DNA of 64,000 bases. Origin: Pseudomonas helmanticensis (GTDB lineage: Bacteria; Pseudomonadota; Gammaproteobacteria; Pseudomonadales; Pseudomonadaceae). The DNA lies in contig NZ_FXUY01000001.1 in NCBI RefSeq assembly GCF_900182985.1, positions 1 to 64,000 on the forward strand. Reading direction: 5' to 3'. Numbering within the stretch: position 1 is the stretch's first letter; the number at the start of each line of letters is the position of its first letter. The notes beneath the pieces are model-generated. The model was not told the origin of the DNA. It saw nothing but the letters and a program-made list of their open reading frames with translations, and ran no database searches. Shown piece by piece: positions 19,089-29,247 of this stretch. The position numbers and the translations under genes are program-made.

Positions 19089-20519
19089 ATGGGCGCTATC
19101 TTGAATCTGGTCGAACGCAATCTGCACGAAGTGCACGTCGACGCCGACCGCATGCTGTTTCACATTCCCAGCAGTTCGCTGTTTGCCAGCGATGAGCTGA
19201 CCGGCACCATCATCGACACCTTGCGCGGTCCCGGCTGCTCCTCTGAAGACTTGATCGAGCGCCTCGCCGCCCGCTTCAATGGCGAGGAAATCAACGAGAC
19301 CCTGCGCGAGCTGATCTCGCTGGAACTGGTCAGCGACGGCTCGCCACTGACTCCGGATATCGCGGTCAAACGCGTCGAGCGCACGGCGATCAATACCGTG
19401 GTGCTCAACGTCAATACCGGCTGCAACCTGAGCTGTACCTATTGCTACAAGGAAGACCTCGACAAGCCATCGGCCGGGAAGAAGATGGACGTCGAAACCG
19501 CCATCGCTTCAGTGGAAATGCTTTTGCGTGAATCGCCGGATGAAGAGCGTTTCACCGTGGTGTTTTTCGGTGGCGAACCGCTGAGCAATCGCAAGCTGAT
19601 CGAGTACATGGTCGACTACTGCGAGAAGCGTTTCAGCGAGGCTGGCAAGTTTGTCGAATTCGTCATGACCACCAACGCCACGCTGCTGACCGAAGACACC
19701 GTCGACTACCTCAACGCCCACCGCTTTGGTTTGTCAGTGAGTATCGACGGGCCAAAAACTGTGCACGACCGCAACCGCATTACCGTGGGCGGGCAGGGCA
19801 CTTACGACGTGGTGCGGCGCAAGGCCGAAATGCTCCTGTCGCGCTACAACAGTCGTCCGGTCGGTGCGCGCGTGACGCTGACCACCGGCGTCACCGATGT
19901 CGAAACCATCTGGGATCACCTGTTCAATGAACTGGGTTTCGCCGAGGTCGGTTTCGCCCCGGTGACCTCGGGCGATATCAGCAGCTTCAACCTCAGCAGC
20001 GACGAACTGATCGAAGTGTTCGCCAGCATGAAACGCCTCGGTCGGCGTTATCTGCAAGCGGCGCTGGAGCACCGCAACATCGGTTTCTCCAATCTGCACC
20101 AACTGATCACTGACATCCACGAAGGCCACAAAAAGGCCCTGCCGTGCGGCGCCGGGCTGAAGATGCTGGCGGTCGATCACAAGGGCGAACTGAACCTGTG
20201 CCACCGCTTCACCGGTTCAACGCTGCCGACTTTCGGCAACGTGCACAGCGGCGTGAAGCAGGTCGAATTGAACGACTTTCTGTCGCAGCGTCTGGATCGC
20301 ACCAACACCGGTTGTGAGGATTGCCAGATACGCAATCTGTGCTCCGGCGGCTGCTACCACGAGAGCTACGCGCGCTACGGCGACCCGACTCACCCGACCT
20401 ATCACTACTGCGAACTGATGCGTGACTGGGTCGACTTCGGCATCGAGGTCTACACCCGGATCATGGCCAATAACCCTGCGTTTATCAGCAGCTACATCAC
20501 TCCGCGCAAGGCTCACTGA
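19089..20519 (+). CDS. qhpD: Radical SAM maturase QhpD (thioether cross-linking of QhpC)
   Basis: A 476-aa radical SAM/SPASM protein. The SAM cluster motif CNLSCTYC gives Cys112, Cys116 and Cys119. C-terminal cysteines in [26 protein letters not shown] and GGCYHE are those expected for auxiliary Fe-S clusters. QhpD forms the intra-peptide Cys-to-Asp/Glu thioether bonds of the gamma subunit. The ATG at 19089 has AGGAGG 6 nt upstream and is preferred to an ATG 45 nt earlier. qhpC starts one base after its stop. Confidence 0.95.
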   Translation: MGAILNLVERNLHEVHVDADRMLFHIPSSSLFASDELTGTIIDTLRGPGCSSEDLIERLAARFNGEEINETLRELISLELVSDGSPLTPDIAVKRVERTAINTVVLNVNTGCNLSCTYCYKEDLDKPSAGKKMDVETAIASVEMLLRESPDEERFTVVFFGGEPLSNRKLIEYMVDYCEKRFSEAGKFVEFVMTTNATLLTEDTVDYLNAHRFGLSVSIDGPKTVHDRNRITVGGQGTYDVVRRKAEMLLSRYNSRPVGARVTLTTGVTDVETIWDHLFNELGFAEVGFAPVTSGDISSFNLSSDELIEVFASMKRLGRRYLQAALEHRNIGFSNLHQLITDIHEGHKKALPCGAGLKMLAVDHKGELNLCHRFTGSTLPTFGNVHSGVKQVELNDFLSQRLDRTNTGCEDCQIRNLCSGGCYHESYARYGDPTHPTYHYCELMRDWVDFGIEVYTRIMANNPAFISSYITPRKAH

Positions 20520-20520
20520 T

Positions 20521-20844
20521 ATGAAACATCTCAAGGCAATCAATAACAAAGCGTTGAAGCTCGATCAGGCCGCGGCGGAAAACCGCATCGAAGAAGTGGT
20601 GGCGATGAGTTCGGTGGCGGGCTGTGCATCGACTACCGATCCGGGCTGGGAGATCGATGCGTTTGGCGGCGTGTCATCGCTGTGCCAGCCGATGGAAGCT
20701 GACCTGTACGGCTGCTCCGACCCGTGCTGGTGGCCGGCGCAGGTGCCGGACATGATGAGCACCTATCCGGACTGGAACAAGGATGCCCAGGCGTCCAATG
20801 ACAACTGGCGCAACCTCGGTACGGTCTTCCCGAAAGACAAGTGA
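20521..20844 (+). CDS. qhpC: Quinohemoprotein amine dehydrogenase gamma subunit (CTQ-bearing)
   Basis: A 107-aa precursor. With a 28-residue leader (mature start at Met29), every cofactor and bridge residue known for the P. putida subunit falls into place. Cys35/Glu44, Cys55/Asp61 and Cys69/Asp77 are the thioether pairs. Cys65 and Trp71 would form cysteine tryptophylquinone. These equal mature positions 7/16, 27/33, 41/49 and 37/43. The leader is charged and not hydrophobic, so it is not a Sec signal, consistent with QhpE cleavage and QhpF export. It starts one base after the qhpD stop. Confidence 0.96.
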   Translation: MKHLKAINNKALKLDQAAAENRIEEVVAMSSVAGCASTTDPGWEIDAFGGVSSLCQPMEADLYGCSDPCWWPAQVPDMMSTYPDWNKDAQASNDNWRNLGTVFPKDK

Positions 20845-20873
20845 TCGCCCCGGACAAGAAGAAGGATTCCAGT

Positions 20874-21992
20874 ATGCGTAGCATAAAAGCCTGCGGCCTG
20901 GCCGCGTTCGCCGCGCTGAGCGTCTGCTCGTTCAGTGTTCTGGCCGATGAAAACACCGCGCTGCAAGACGGTCACGAGTACATGGTGACCACCAATTATC
21001 CGAATAACCTGCACGTCCTCGATCTGGCCACCGACAGCCTGTACAAGACCTGCAAGATGCCTGATGCGTTTGGCCCCGGCACAGTGCAGTTGTCGCCGGA
21101 TCGCAAAACCGCCTATGTGCTGAACAATCATTACGCCGATGTCTACGGTGTCGAACTCGACACCTGCAAACAGGTGTTCCACGCCAGCATCACCCAGCAA
21201 CCGGGCGAGAAGGCGCGCTCGATGTTTGCGTTTACTGTCAGCCACAACGGCAAAGAGCTGTACACCATCGCCAACCCGACGCAGATGCTCAACGACCGTT
21301 ATGAGGTGAAACAGCCGCGTCTGGATGTCTACGCGACGGATGCCGGGATGAACGCCAAGCCTGTGCGCAGTTTTCCCGCGCCACGGCAACTGACGATCAT
21401 GCAAAGTGGCGATGACGGCACGCTCTATGTGGCGGGCGCCGATGTATACAAGGTCGATGTGCAGGGCGGCAAGTTCGACGTGCTGATCCCCAGCCGCCAT
21501 TGGAAACGCGCGAACTACAGCGCGCCCGACGTTCTGTATGTGTGGAATCAGCAGACCTTCCGCCATGATTTTTCGCTGCTCTATACCACGGCGAAATTCA
21601 AGGACAAGAAGCAGGATCCAGCGACCGCCGAATATCTGTACGGGCTGTTCAGCATTGACCTGAAAACCGGCAAGACCGAAACCACCGACTTCGGCCCGTT
21701 GACCGAAATCTACTTCAGCGGCATGCGCTCGCCGAAGGACCCGAACCTGATGTTTGGCGTGCTCAACCGGCTGGCCAAGTACGACATCAAGCAGAAGAAA
21801 CTGATCCAAGCGGCGACGCTGGAGCATTCCTACTACTGCATTTCGTTCAACAAGGAGGGCAGCAAGATCTATCTGGCCGGGACGTTTAATGATGTGGCGA
21901 TTTTTGATGCCGAGACGATGAAGCAGACGGGGAGCATCAAGTTGCCTGGGGGAGATATGGCGATTACCACGGCGCAGATATTTGTCCGGTAA
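20874..21992 (+). CDS. qhpB: Quinohemoprotein amine dehydrogenase beta subunit (beta-propeller)
   Basis: A 372-aa precursor with a Sec signal peptide (about residues 1-25, ending FSVLA). The mature part has repeated blade-like segments (HVLDLATDSLY, VQLSPDRKTAYVLN, SFNKEGSKIYLAG) of the YVTN-type seven-bladed propeller that holds the gamma subunit. The ATG at 20874 has AAGGA upstream; an upstream GTG overlapping the qhpC stop lacks a signal-like start. Last gene of the operon; a REP hairpin follows. Confidence 0.94.
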   Translation: MRSIKACGLAAFAALSVCSFSVLADENTALQDGHEYMVTTNYPNNLHVLDLATDSLYKTCKMPDAFGPGTVQLSPDRKTAYVLNNHYADVYGVELDTCKQVFHASITQQPGEKARSMFAFTVSHNGKELYTIANPTQMLNDRYEVKQPRLDVYATDAGMNAKPVRSFPAPRQLTIMQSGDDGTLYVAGADVYKVDVQGGKFDVLIPSRHWKRANYSAPDVLYVWNQQTFRHDFSLLYTTAKFKDKKQDPATAEYLYGLFSIDLKTGKTETTDFGPLTEIYFSGMRSPKDPNLMFGVLNRLAKYDIKQKKLIQAATLEHSYYCISFNKEGSKIYLAGTFNDVAIFDAETMKQTGSIKLPGGDMAITTAQIFVR

Positions 21993-22015
21993 TTTGTGGC
22001 GTCCGGACTGACGCC

Positions 22016-22105
22016 ATCGCTGGCAAGCCAGCTCCCACAGGGTCTCGGGGGGTTCACACAATCGGTGAATCACTGAAATCCTGTGGGAGCTGGCTTGCCA
22101 GCGAT
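22016..22105. repeat. REP hairpin (ATCGCTGGCAAGCCAGC type)
   Basis: ATCGCTGGCAAGCCAGCTCC is followed about 65 nt later by its exact inverse complement. It lies between the converging qhpB and LprI-like genes and is a different REP family from the one at 14765. Confidence 0.85.
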
Positions 22106-22130
22106 GAGGCCCTTGAAATCACTAAAAGAT

Positions 22131-22535
22131 TCAGGCCCCCGGCACCGGGCAACTCATGTCACCTTCCTCACACTTCAAATACTCCTTCAGCGCTTCGACC
22201 CGCACCTTGGTCACCCCAGTCAGGCAATTGCTGTAAATCAACGGATAAACACTCCCGCCCGTTACCCCGGATGCAGAAAACTTGCACTCGGCATCACGAA
22301 ACCCCACCCACGCCCGCTGCGCGCTGACCAAAAGCTTCTTCGCATCAGGGTTGTCCTTCAAGCGTCCGGTAATCTGCTGATACACCGCATTCAGTTCTTT
22401 ATCCGCCGCTTTGAAATCCTGCCCGGCGCACTGGTTCATCGTCGCCTGATCGCTGGCGTTGGCGCAGTCGACGGCGGCGTGGGCGAGGGGAGTGAACAGA
22501 AAAGGGGTCAGGGCCAGGAGCAAACGTGGGGACAT
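22131..22535 (-). CDS. LprI/DUF1311-type secreted protein
   Basis: A 134-aa protein with a signal peptide (about residues 1-21, ending PLAHA). The small Cys-containing domain includes CANASDQATMNQC and AWVGFRDAEC, typical of the DUF1311 group that includes the lysozyme-inhibitor-like LprI proteins. Paired cysteines suggest disulphides in the periplasm. The start at 22535 is set by the signal peptide; the ribosome site is weak. Lysozyme inhibition is not established for this member. Confidence 0.75.
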   Translation of the reverse strand: MSPRLLLALTPFLFTPLAHAAVDCANASDQATMNQCAGQDFKAADKELNAVYQQITGRLKDNPDAKKLLVSAQRAWVGFRDAECKFSASGVTGGSVYPLIYSNCLTGVTKVRVEALKEYLKCEEGDMSCPVPGA

Positions 22536-22587
22536 GGTCAGGTCTCGCAGTGAATGTCGGAAATAGCAGCCATTGTAGCGAGCAGGT

Positions 22588-22878
22588 TCAACTGCCGCTG
22601 TAGCCGCGCAGGCGCATGCAGTCATTGGTCAGGTCAATCTGTTTCTCGGCTACCACGATGCCATCACCGACTCCGGCGCCGACGGCCGCTGACATGCTTT
22701 TGTCCGACGGCGTGCTGTTGTAGCTGGCGGTTGCCGACTTGGCTTGATACTGGCACTCGGCTTTGTCGTGATCGATCGTCGCCTGGCTCGCACCGGGCTT
22801 GTTCCAGTGATCGACGGAGGTGACGCAAGCGGACAGCGTCAGCAGTGCTGCCCACAGACCGAGGTTCGATAGCCGCAT
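22588..22878 (-). CDS. Small predicted lipoprotein
   Basis: A 96-aa protein with a lipobox (TLSAC) after a short hydrophobic signal, so it is probably membrane-anchored. The mature part has a glycine-rich hydrophobic stretch (SAAVGAGVGDGIVVA) and two further cysteines. GGAG lies upstream of the start at 22878. It is on the same strand as the LprI-like gene, 52 nt upstream of it. Function unknown. Confidence 0.68.
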   Translation of the reverse strand: MRLSNLGLWAALLTLSACVTSVDHWNKPGASQATIDHDKAECQYQAKSATASYNSTPSDKSMSAAVGAGVGDGIVVAEKQIDLTNDCMRLRGYSGS

Positions 22879-23020
22879 GTCTTTCTCCCACCGCCCATTG
22901 GATTGACCCTTGAGTCTAGACGCAACTTCTTCTGTTGCGGACGACCAAATAGCTCCTTGATACAACTTCACATTGGACATGTGGTCATACAGGCCTAGTG
23001 TTCAGAACAGGAGGTGACGT

Positions 23021-23509
23021 ATGAAACCAGTACCCAATAGTTTCGAACGCAAAATCACGCTCAAGGCGCCGCGTTCTCATGTCTGGCGTGCATTGGTCGA
23101 TGCCGAGGCGTTTGGCCAGTGGTTTGGTGTGGCGCTGGAGGGCAGGCGGTTCATTGCCGGTGAATGGACGCAAGGGCAGGTCACGTATCCGGGCTATGAA
23201 CATGTGTTGTGGAATGTGCTGATCGAGCGGGTCGAGCCGCAGCAGTTGTTCTCGTTCCGTTGGCATCCATATGCGGTCAATCCGAAGATCGACTATTCCC
23301 AGGAACCGACGACGCTGGTCAGGTTCGAGCTGCAGGATTACGAGGACGGTACGCTGCTCAAGGTTTCCGAGTCGGGTTTCGCGCATATCCCCGATGTGCG
23401 TCAGAAAGAGGCGTATTTCATGGACAGTCGCGGCTGGGAAGAACAGTTGAGCCGGCTCGAACAGTTTCTCGCCGAAAGCGCCAAGGCTCGCGAGCGTGAC
23501 GGTGGCTGA
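23021..23509 (+). CDS. SRPBCC (AHSA1-type) domain protein
   Basis: A 162-aa single-domain protein of the START/Bet v1-like fold. The opening FERKITLKAPRSHVWRAL and the later FSFRWHPYA and TLVRFEL are typical of AHSA1-type proteins, which bind small hydrophobic ligands; the ligand here is unknown. It has a near-perfect ribosome site (AGGAGGTGA at 23009-23017). The end overlaps the next gene by 14 nt, so both are translated together. Confidence 0.82.
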   Translation: MKPVPNSFERKITLKAPRSHVWRALVDAEAFGQWFGVALEGRRFIAGEWTQGQVTYPGYEHVLWNVLIERVEPQQLFSFRWHPYAVNPKIDYSQEPTTLVRFELQDYEDGTLLKVSESGFAHIPDVRQKEAYFMDSRGWEEQLSRLEQFLAESAKARERDGG

Positions 23510-24311
23510 GCGCTTTGAACCGTGGCTGAAACGCTGGTCATTGATAGCGGACGGCGCGCCGATCATCACCCCGGGCAGCCGTTTGCTGCCGGTGCGCATG
23601 GGTGACACCCCGGCCATGCTGAAGCTGGCGGAAGATGCCGAGGAAAAGTACGGCAACCTGCTGATGACGTGGTGGGACGGCGAGGGTGCTGCGCGGGTGT
23701 TGGCGCACCACGGCGATGGGCTCCTGATGGAGCGAGCCATGGGTCAACGTTCGCTGATGCACATGGCGCTCAATGGCGAAGATGATGAGGCCAGCCGCAT
23801 TTTGTGCACGGCGCTGAAGCGGCTGCACACCCCGCGTGCAACGCCACCACCGCCATTGGTGGAATTGGCGCCATGGTTTGCCTCGCTACGAAGCGCTGCC
23901 GCCCAACATGCCGGACTCTATGCACTTTGCCTGCAAACCGCCGAAGCCTTGCTCGCTACCCCGCAGGACGTGGTGGTGCTGCACGGCGACATGCATCACG
24001 ACAATGTTCTGGATTTCGGCGTGCGCGGCTGGCTGGCGATTGATCCCAAACGGGTGAGGGGAGAGCGTGGTTACGACTACGCCAATCTGATTTGTAACCC
24101 GGATTTGCCAACGGCGACGGATCCCAAGCGTTTGCGTCGCCAGCTTGAAGTGATCAGCGACGCTGCCGGCCTGGATCGTCAACGATTGCTGCAATGGGTG
24201 CTGGCGTTCGCCGGTTTGTCGGCTGCATGGTTTCTGGAGGATGACGCTCTGGAACAAGCCTCAGGGCAGCTGAAAGTCGCGCAGATCGCGGCTTCCATGC
24301 TTGATGGCTGA
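23496..24311 (+). CDS. Aminoglycoside phosphotransferase-family kinase (APH(6)-like)
   Basis: A 271-aa protein of the APH(6)/hydroxyurea-kinase group. The catalytic loop reads HGDMHHDNVLD (from His163), followed by the metal-binding region AIDPKR and the typical ERGYDYANLICNP. The start is a GTG at 23496 inside the SRPBCC gene; a second GTG lies 6 nt later. Chromosomal members often have no shown resistance role, so the substrate is open. Pairing with an AHSA1 protein suggests a small-molecule modification function. Confidence 0.8.
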   Translation: MTVAERFEPWLKRWSLIADGAPIITPGSRLLPVRMGDTPAMLKLAEDAEEKYGNLLMTWWDGEGAARVLAHHGDGLLMERAMGQRSLMHMALNGEDDEASRILCTALKRLHTPRATPPPPLVELAPWFASLRSAAAQHAGLYALCLQTAEALLATPQDVVVLHGDMHHDNVLDFGVRGWLAIDPKRVRGERGYDYANLICNPDLPTATDPKRLRRQLEVISDAAGLDRQRLLQWVLAFAGLSAAWFLEDDALEQASGQLKVAQIAASMLDG

Positions 24312-24339
24312 AACGTCTAAGGGTTTTCGGAAGGGCAGG

Positions 24340-24357
24340 TATAGCGAATGTCTTACA
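24340..24357 (+). promoter_or_regulatory. Candidate GacA upstream activating sequence
   Basis: TATAGC-GAATGT-CTTACA compares with the GacA site TGTAAG-N6-CTTACA: the right half is perfect and the left half matches 3 of 6. It lies about 55 nt upstream of the predicted RNA start, and a -10-like TAATCT is at 24402-24407. Confidence 0.55.
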
Positions 24358-24412
24358 CGCGTTGGTAGCTTTTACGACTTTTGTCGATTGGATCCACTGC
24401 GTAATCTACACC

Positions 24413-24531
24413 CATCAACTGAGACACAGGGAGTGTTTCAGGATCAAGGATGATCGACCATTTGCAAGGATCGCTGCCGACAGGGAGTCGATAATGGTCT
24501 TGGGAAAAACCCGCTTCGGCGGGTTTTTTTT
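24413..24531 (+). ncRNA. Rsm-family regulatory RNA (RsmX/RsmY type) sequestering RsmA/RsmE
   Basis: About 119 nt with repeated GGA motifs in hairpin loops. GAGACAC-AGGGA-GTGTTTC lies at 24421-24439, GATCA-AGGA-TGATC at 24442-24455, and CGAC-AGGGA-GTCG at 24478-24490. The last is enclosed by a GACCATT/AATGGTC stem (24456-24462 with 24493-24499), and a further AAGGA lies at 24466. A strong terminator ends the RNA. This design is that of GacA-controlled RNAs that titrate the CsrA-type repressors. The length fits RsmX best, but X against Y cannot be settled by eye. The 5' end is inferred from the -10-like element. Confidence 0.88.
24505..24531 (+). terminator. Terminator of the Rsm-type RNA
   Basis: AAAAACCCGC-TTCG-GCGGGTTTTTTT: a UUCG-type tetraloop on a GC-rich stem with a long U-tract. 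Confidence 0.93.
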
Positions 24532-24550
24532 CGCCCCCGGAAAAGCACAA

Positions 24551-24654
24551 TGCCCCTGTAGGAGCTGCCGCAGGCTGCGATCTTTTGATCCAGATCCGGG
24601 TTTAAAAAAACAAGATCAAAAGATCGCAGCCTGCGGCAGCTCCTACAGGGGGCA
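24551..24654. repeat. REP hairpin (TGTAGGAGCTGCCGCAGG type), long perfect form
   Basis: CCCCTGTAGGAGCTGCCGCA continuing into GGCTGCGATCTTTTGATC is repeated inverted after a short spacer, giving arms of about 38 bp. It lies just after the acnA stop and may end transcription from both sides and stabilise mRNA ends. Confidence 0.9.
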
Positions 24655-24658
24655 TGCG

Positions 24659-27400
<2,742 letters not shown>

Positions 27401-27503
27401 TACGATCACTCCTTTGAATCCGCACGGCTACGGATCGGGGGACGAATAGAGCTTTAAACCTAGCCCTGTTTCAGGTAGCTGGCTAATAACTGGACTCTAT
27501 GAG

Positions 27504-27519
27504 CGGAACCAAGGTTCCG
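27504..27519. promoter_or_regulatory. 16-bp palindrome between acnA and rlmM
   Basis: CGGAACC-AA-GGTTCCG is near-perfect (7-bp arms, 2-bp centre) and sits about 100 bp from both divergent start codons. A regulator-binding site is plausible; I cannot name the protein. Confidence 0.45.
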
Positions 27520-27621
27520 ACATCGGCTATCATGCGCCGGTTTTCGTGACAGGCTTTGCTGCAACCCAAAGTCTGGACATCGCGCAGGGGCCGAATGATC
27601 GCCCGCTGCCCAGGAGTAAGA

Positions 27622-28695
27622 ATGAACACCCTATTCATGCATTGCCGGCCAGGTTTCGAAGGCGAAGTCTGTTCGGAAATTTCCGATCTCGCCGCCCAAC
27701 TCAACGTGGCCGGTTACGCCAAGGCCAAAGCGGCCACCGCGTGCGCCGAGTTTGTCTGCACCGAAGAAGACGGCGCCGAGCGCCTGATGCGCGGCCAGCG
27801 TTTCGCCGAGCTGATCTTCCCGCGCCAATGGGCGCGTGGCGTCTTCATCGATCTGCCGGAAAACGATCGCATCAGCGTGATCCTCGCGCACATGGCGGAT
27901 TTCCCGGTGTGCGGCAGCCTGTGGCTGGAAGTCGTCGACACCAATGACGGCAAGGAATTGTCGAATTTCTGCAAGAAATTCGAAGGCCCGCTGCGCAAGG
28001 CGTTGACCGGCGCCGGCAAACTGGTGGAGGACGCCAGCAAGCCGCGTCTGCTGCTGACATTCAAAAGTGGTCGTGAAGTGTTTCTCGGTATGGCCGATGC
28101 CGGTAACTCGGCGATGTGGCCGATGGGCATTCCGCGCCTGAAGTTTCCGCGCGAGGCACCGAGCCGCTCGACCTTGAAGCTGGAAGAGGCGTGGCACCAT
28201 TTCATCCCGCGTGATCAGTGGGATGATCGCCTGCACAGCGACATGACGGGCGTCGACCTTGGCGCCGCGCCGGGCGGCTGGACCTGGCAACTGGTCAACC
28301 GCGGCATGCTGGTGACCGCCATCGACAACGGCCCGATGGCCGAAAGCCTGATGGACACCGGGTTGGTGCAGCATTTGATGGCGGATGGTTTTACCTTCAA
28401 ACCGCGTCAGCCGGTGGACTGGATGGTCTGCGACATCGTCGAGAAACCGGCGCGCAACGCCGCGATGCTCGAAGAGTGGATCGGCGAGGGGCATTGCCGC
28501 GAAGCGGTGGTCAACCTGAAGTTGCCGATGAAGCAGCGCTATGCCGAAGTGAAGCGCCTGCTCGAACGCATTGCCGATGGCTTCAAGGCACGCGGGATCA
28601 AGGTCGATATCGGCTGCAAGCAGCTCTATCACGATCGCGAGGAAGTGACCTGCCACCTGCGCCGTCACGATATCAAAAAAACAAAATCCCGCTAA
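27622..28695 (+). CDS. rlmM: 23S rRNA C2498 2'-O-ribose methyltransferase
   Basis: A 357-aa enzyme with an N-terminal THUMP-like region (FMHCRPGFEGEVCSEI) and a C-terminal Rossmann methyltransferase domain with SAM motif I DLGAAPGGWTWQL (about residues 213-225). Later residues CDIVEKP and LKLPMKQRY supply the K-D-K-type catalytic set. It modifies C2498 of 23S rRNA. CAGGAG lies upstream of the ATG at 27622. Single gene, closed by a REP hairpin. Confidence 0.95.
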   Translation: MNTLFMHCRPGFEGEVCSEISDLAAQLNVAGYAKAKAATACAEFVCTEEDGAERLMRGQRFAELIFPRQWARGVFIDLPENDRISVILAHMADFPVCGSLWLEVVDTNDGKELSNFCKKFEGPLRKALTGAGKLVEDASKPRLLLTFKSGREVFLGMADAGNSAMWPMGIPRLKFPREAPSRSTLKLEEAWHHFIPRDQWDDRLHSDMTGVDLGAAPGGWTWQLVNRGMLVTAIDNGPMAESLMDTGLVQHLMADGFTFKPRQPVDWMVCDIVEKPARNAAMLEEWIGEGHCREAVVNLKLPMKQRYAEVKRLLERIADGFKARGIKVDIGCKQLYHDREEVTCHLRRHDIKKTKSR

Positions 28696-28707
28696 AGCAC
28701 CGCAATA

Positions 28708-28801
28708 CCCTGTAGGAGCTGCCGCAGGCTGCAATCTTTTGATGTTGTCTTTCTGAAAGATCAAGATCAAAAGATTGCAGCCTGCGGCAGCTCCTACAGG
28801 G
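28708..28801. repeat. REP hairpin (TGTAGGAGCTGCCGCAGG type)
   Basis: CCCTGTAGGAGCTGCCGCAG with GCTGCAATCTTTTGAT is followed by its inverse complement. It fills the gap between rlmM and tusA. Confidence 0.9.
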
Positions 28802-28860
28802 GAGTGTGGTGTAACGCCCCGGCAATGCGCGACAATGCCGGCCAGTTTCAGGAGTGAATC

Positions 28861-29112
28861 ATGAGTGAAATGATCGATACCCCGGTCGACGGCACGCTCG
28901 ATGCCACCGGCCTCAATTGCCCGGAACCGGTGATGATGCTGCACCAGCACATCCGTGACCTGGTGCCCGGTGGCCTGCTCAAGGTGATCGCCACCGACCC
29001 GTCGACCAAGCGCGATATCCCCAAATTCTGTGGGTTTCTCGACCACGAACTGGTGGGCCAGCACGAAGAGGCCGGTACATACCTGTACTGGATCCGCAAG
29101 AAACACGCGTAA
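28861..29112 (+). CDS. tusA: Sulfurtransferase TusA
   Basis: An 83-aa SirA/TusA-fold protein. The signature CPEPVM (Cys20 in [11 protein letters not shown]) is the persulfide-carrying cysteine that relays sulfur from IscS toward tRNA 2-thiouridine. The length is typical. CAGGAG lies upstream of the ATG. It stands alone between two REP elements. Confidence 0.96.
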   Translation: MSEMIDTPVDGTLDATGLNCPEPVMMLHQHIRDLVPGGLLKVIATDPSTKRDIPKFCGFLDHELVGQHEEAGTYLYWIRKKHA

Positions 29113-29133
29113 TCGCGGCTATACATAAAACAA

Positions 29134-29225
29134 CTGTGGGAGCGAGCTTGCTCGCGAAAGCGGAATGTCAGTCACTGTAAATGTCGACTGAATCACCGCA
29201 TTCGCGAGCAGGCTCGCTCCCACAT
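29134..29225. repeat. REP hairpin (GTGGGAGCGAGCTTGCTCGCG type)
   Basis: CTGTGGGAGCGAGCTTGCTC and the inverted TTCGCGAGCAGGCTCGCTCC flank a 35-nt centre, between converging tusA and the MATE gene. Confidence 0.9.
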
Positions 29226-29247
29226 TTTTTTGTCCTGTGTAAAACCT

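Noticed and set aside
23496..24311. Acquired streptomycin resistance gene
   Set aside because: Composition matches the chromosome, it is coupled to an ordinary gene and no mobile element is near. Called only as an APH-family kinase.
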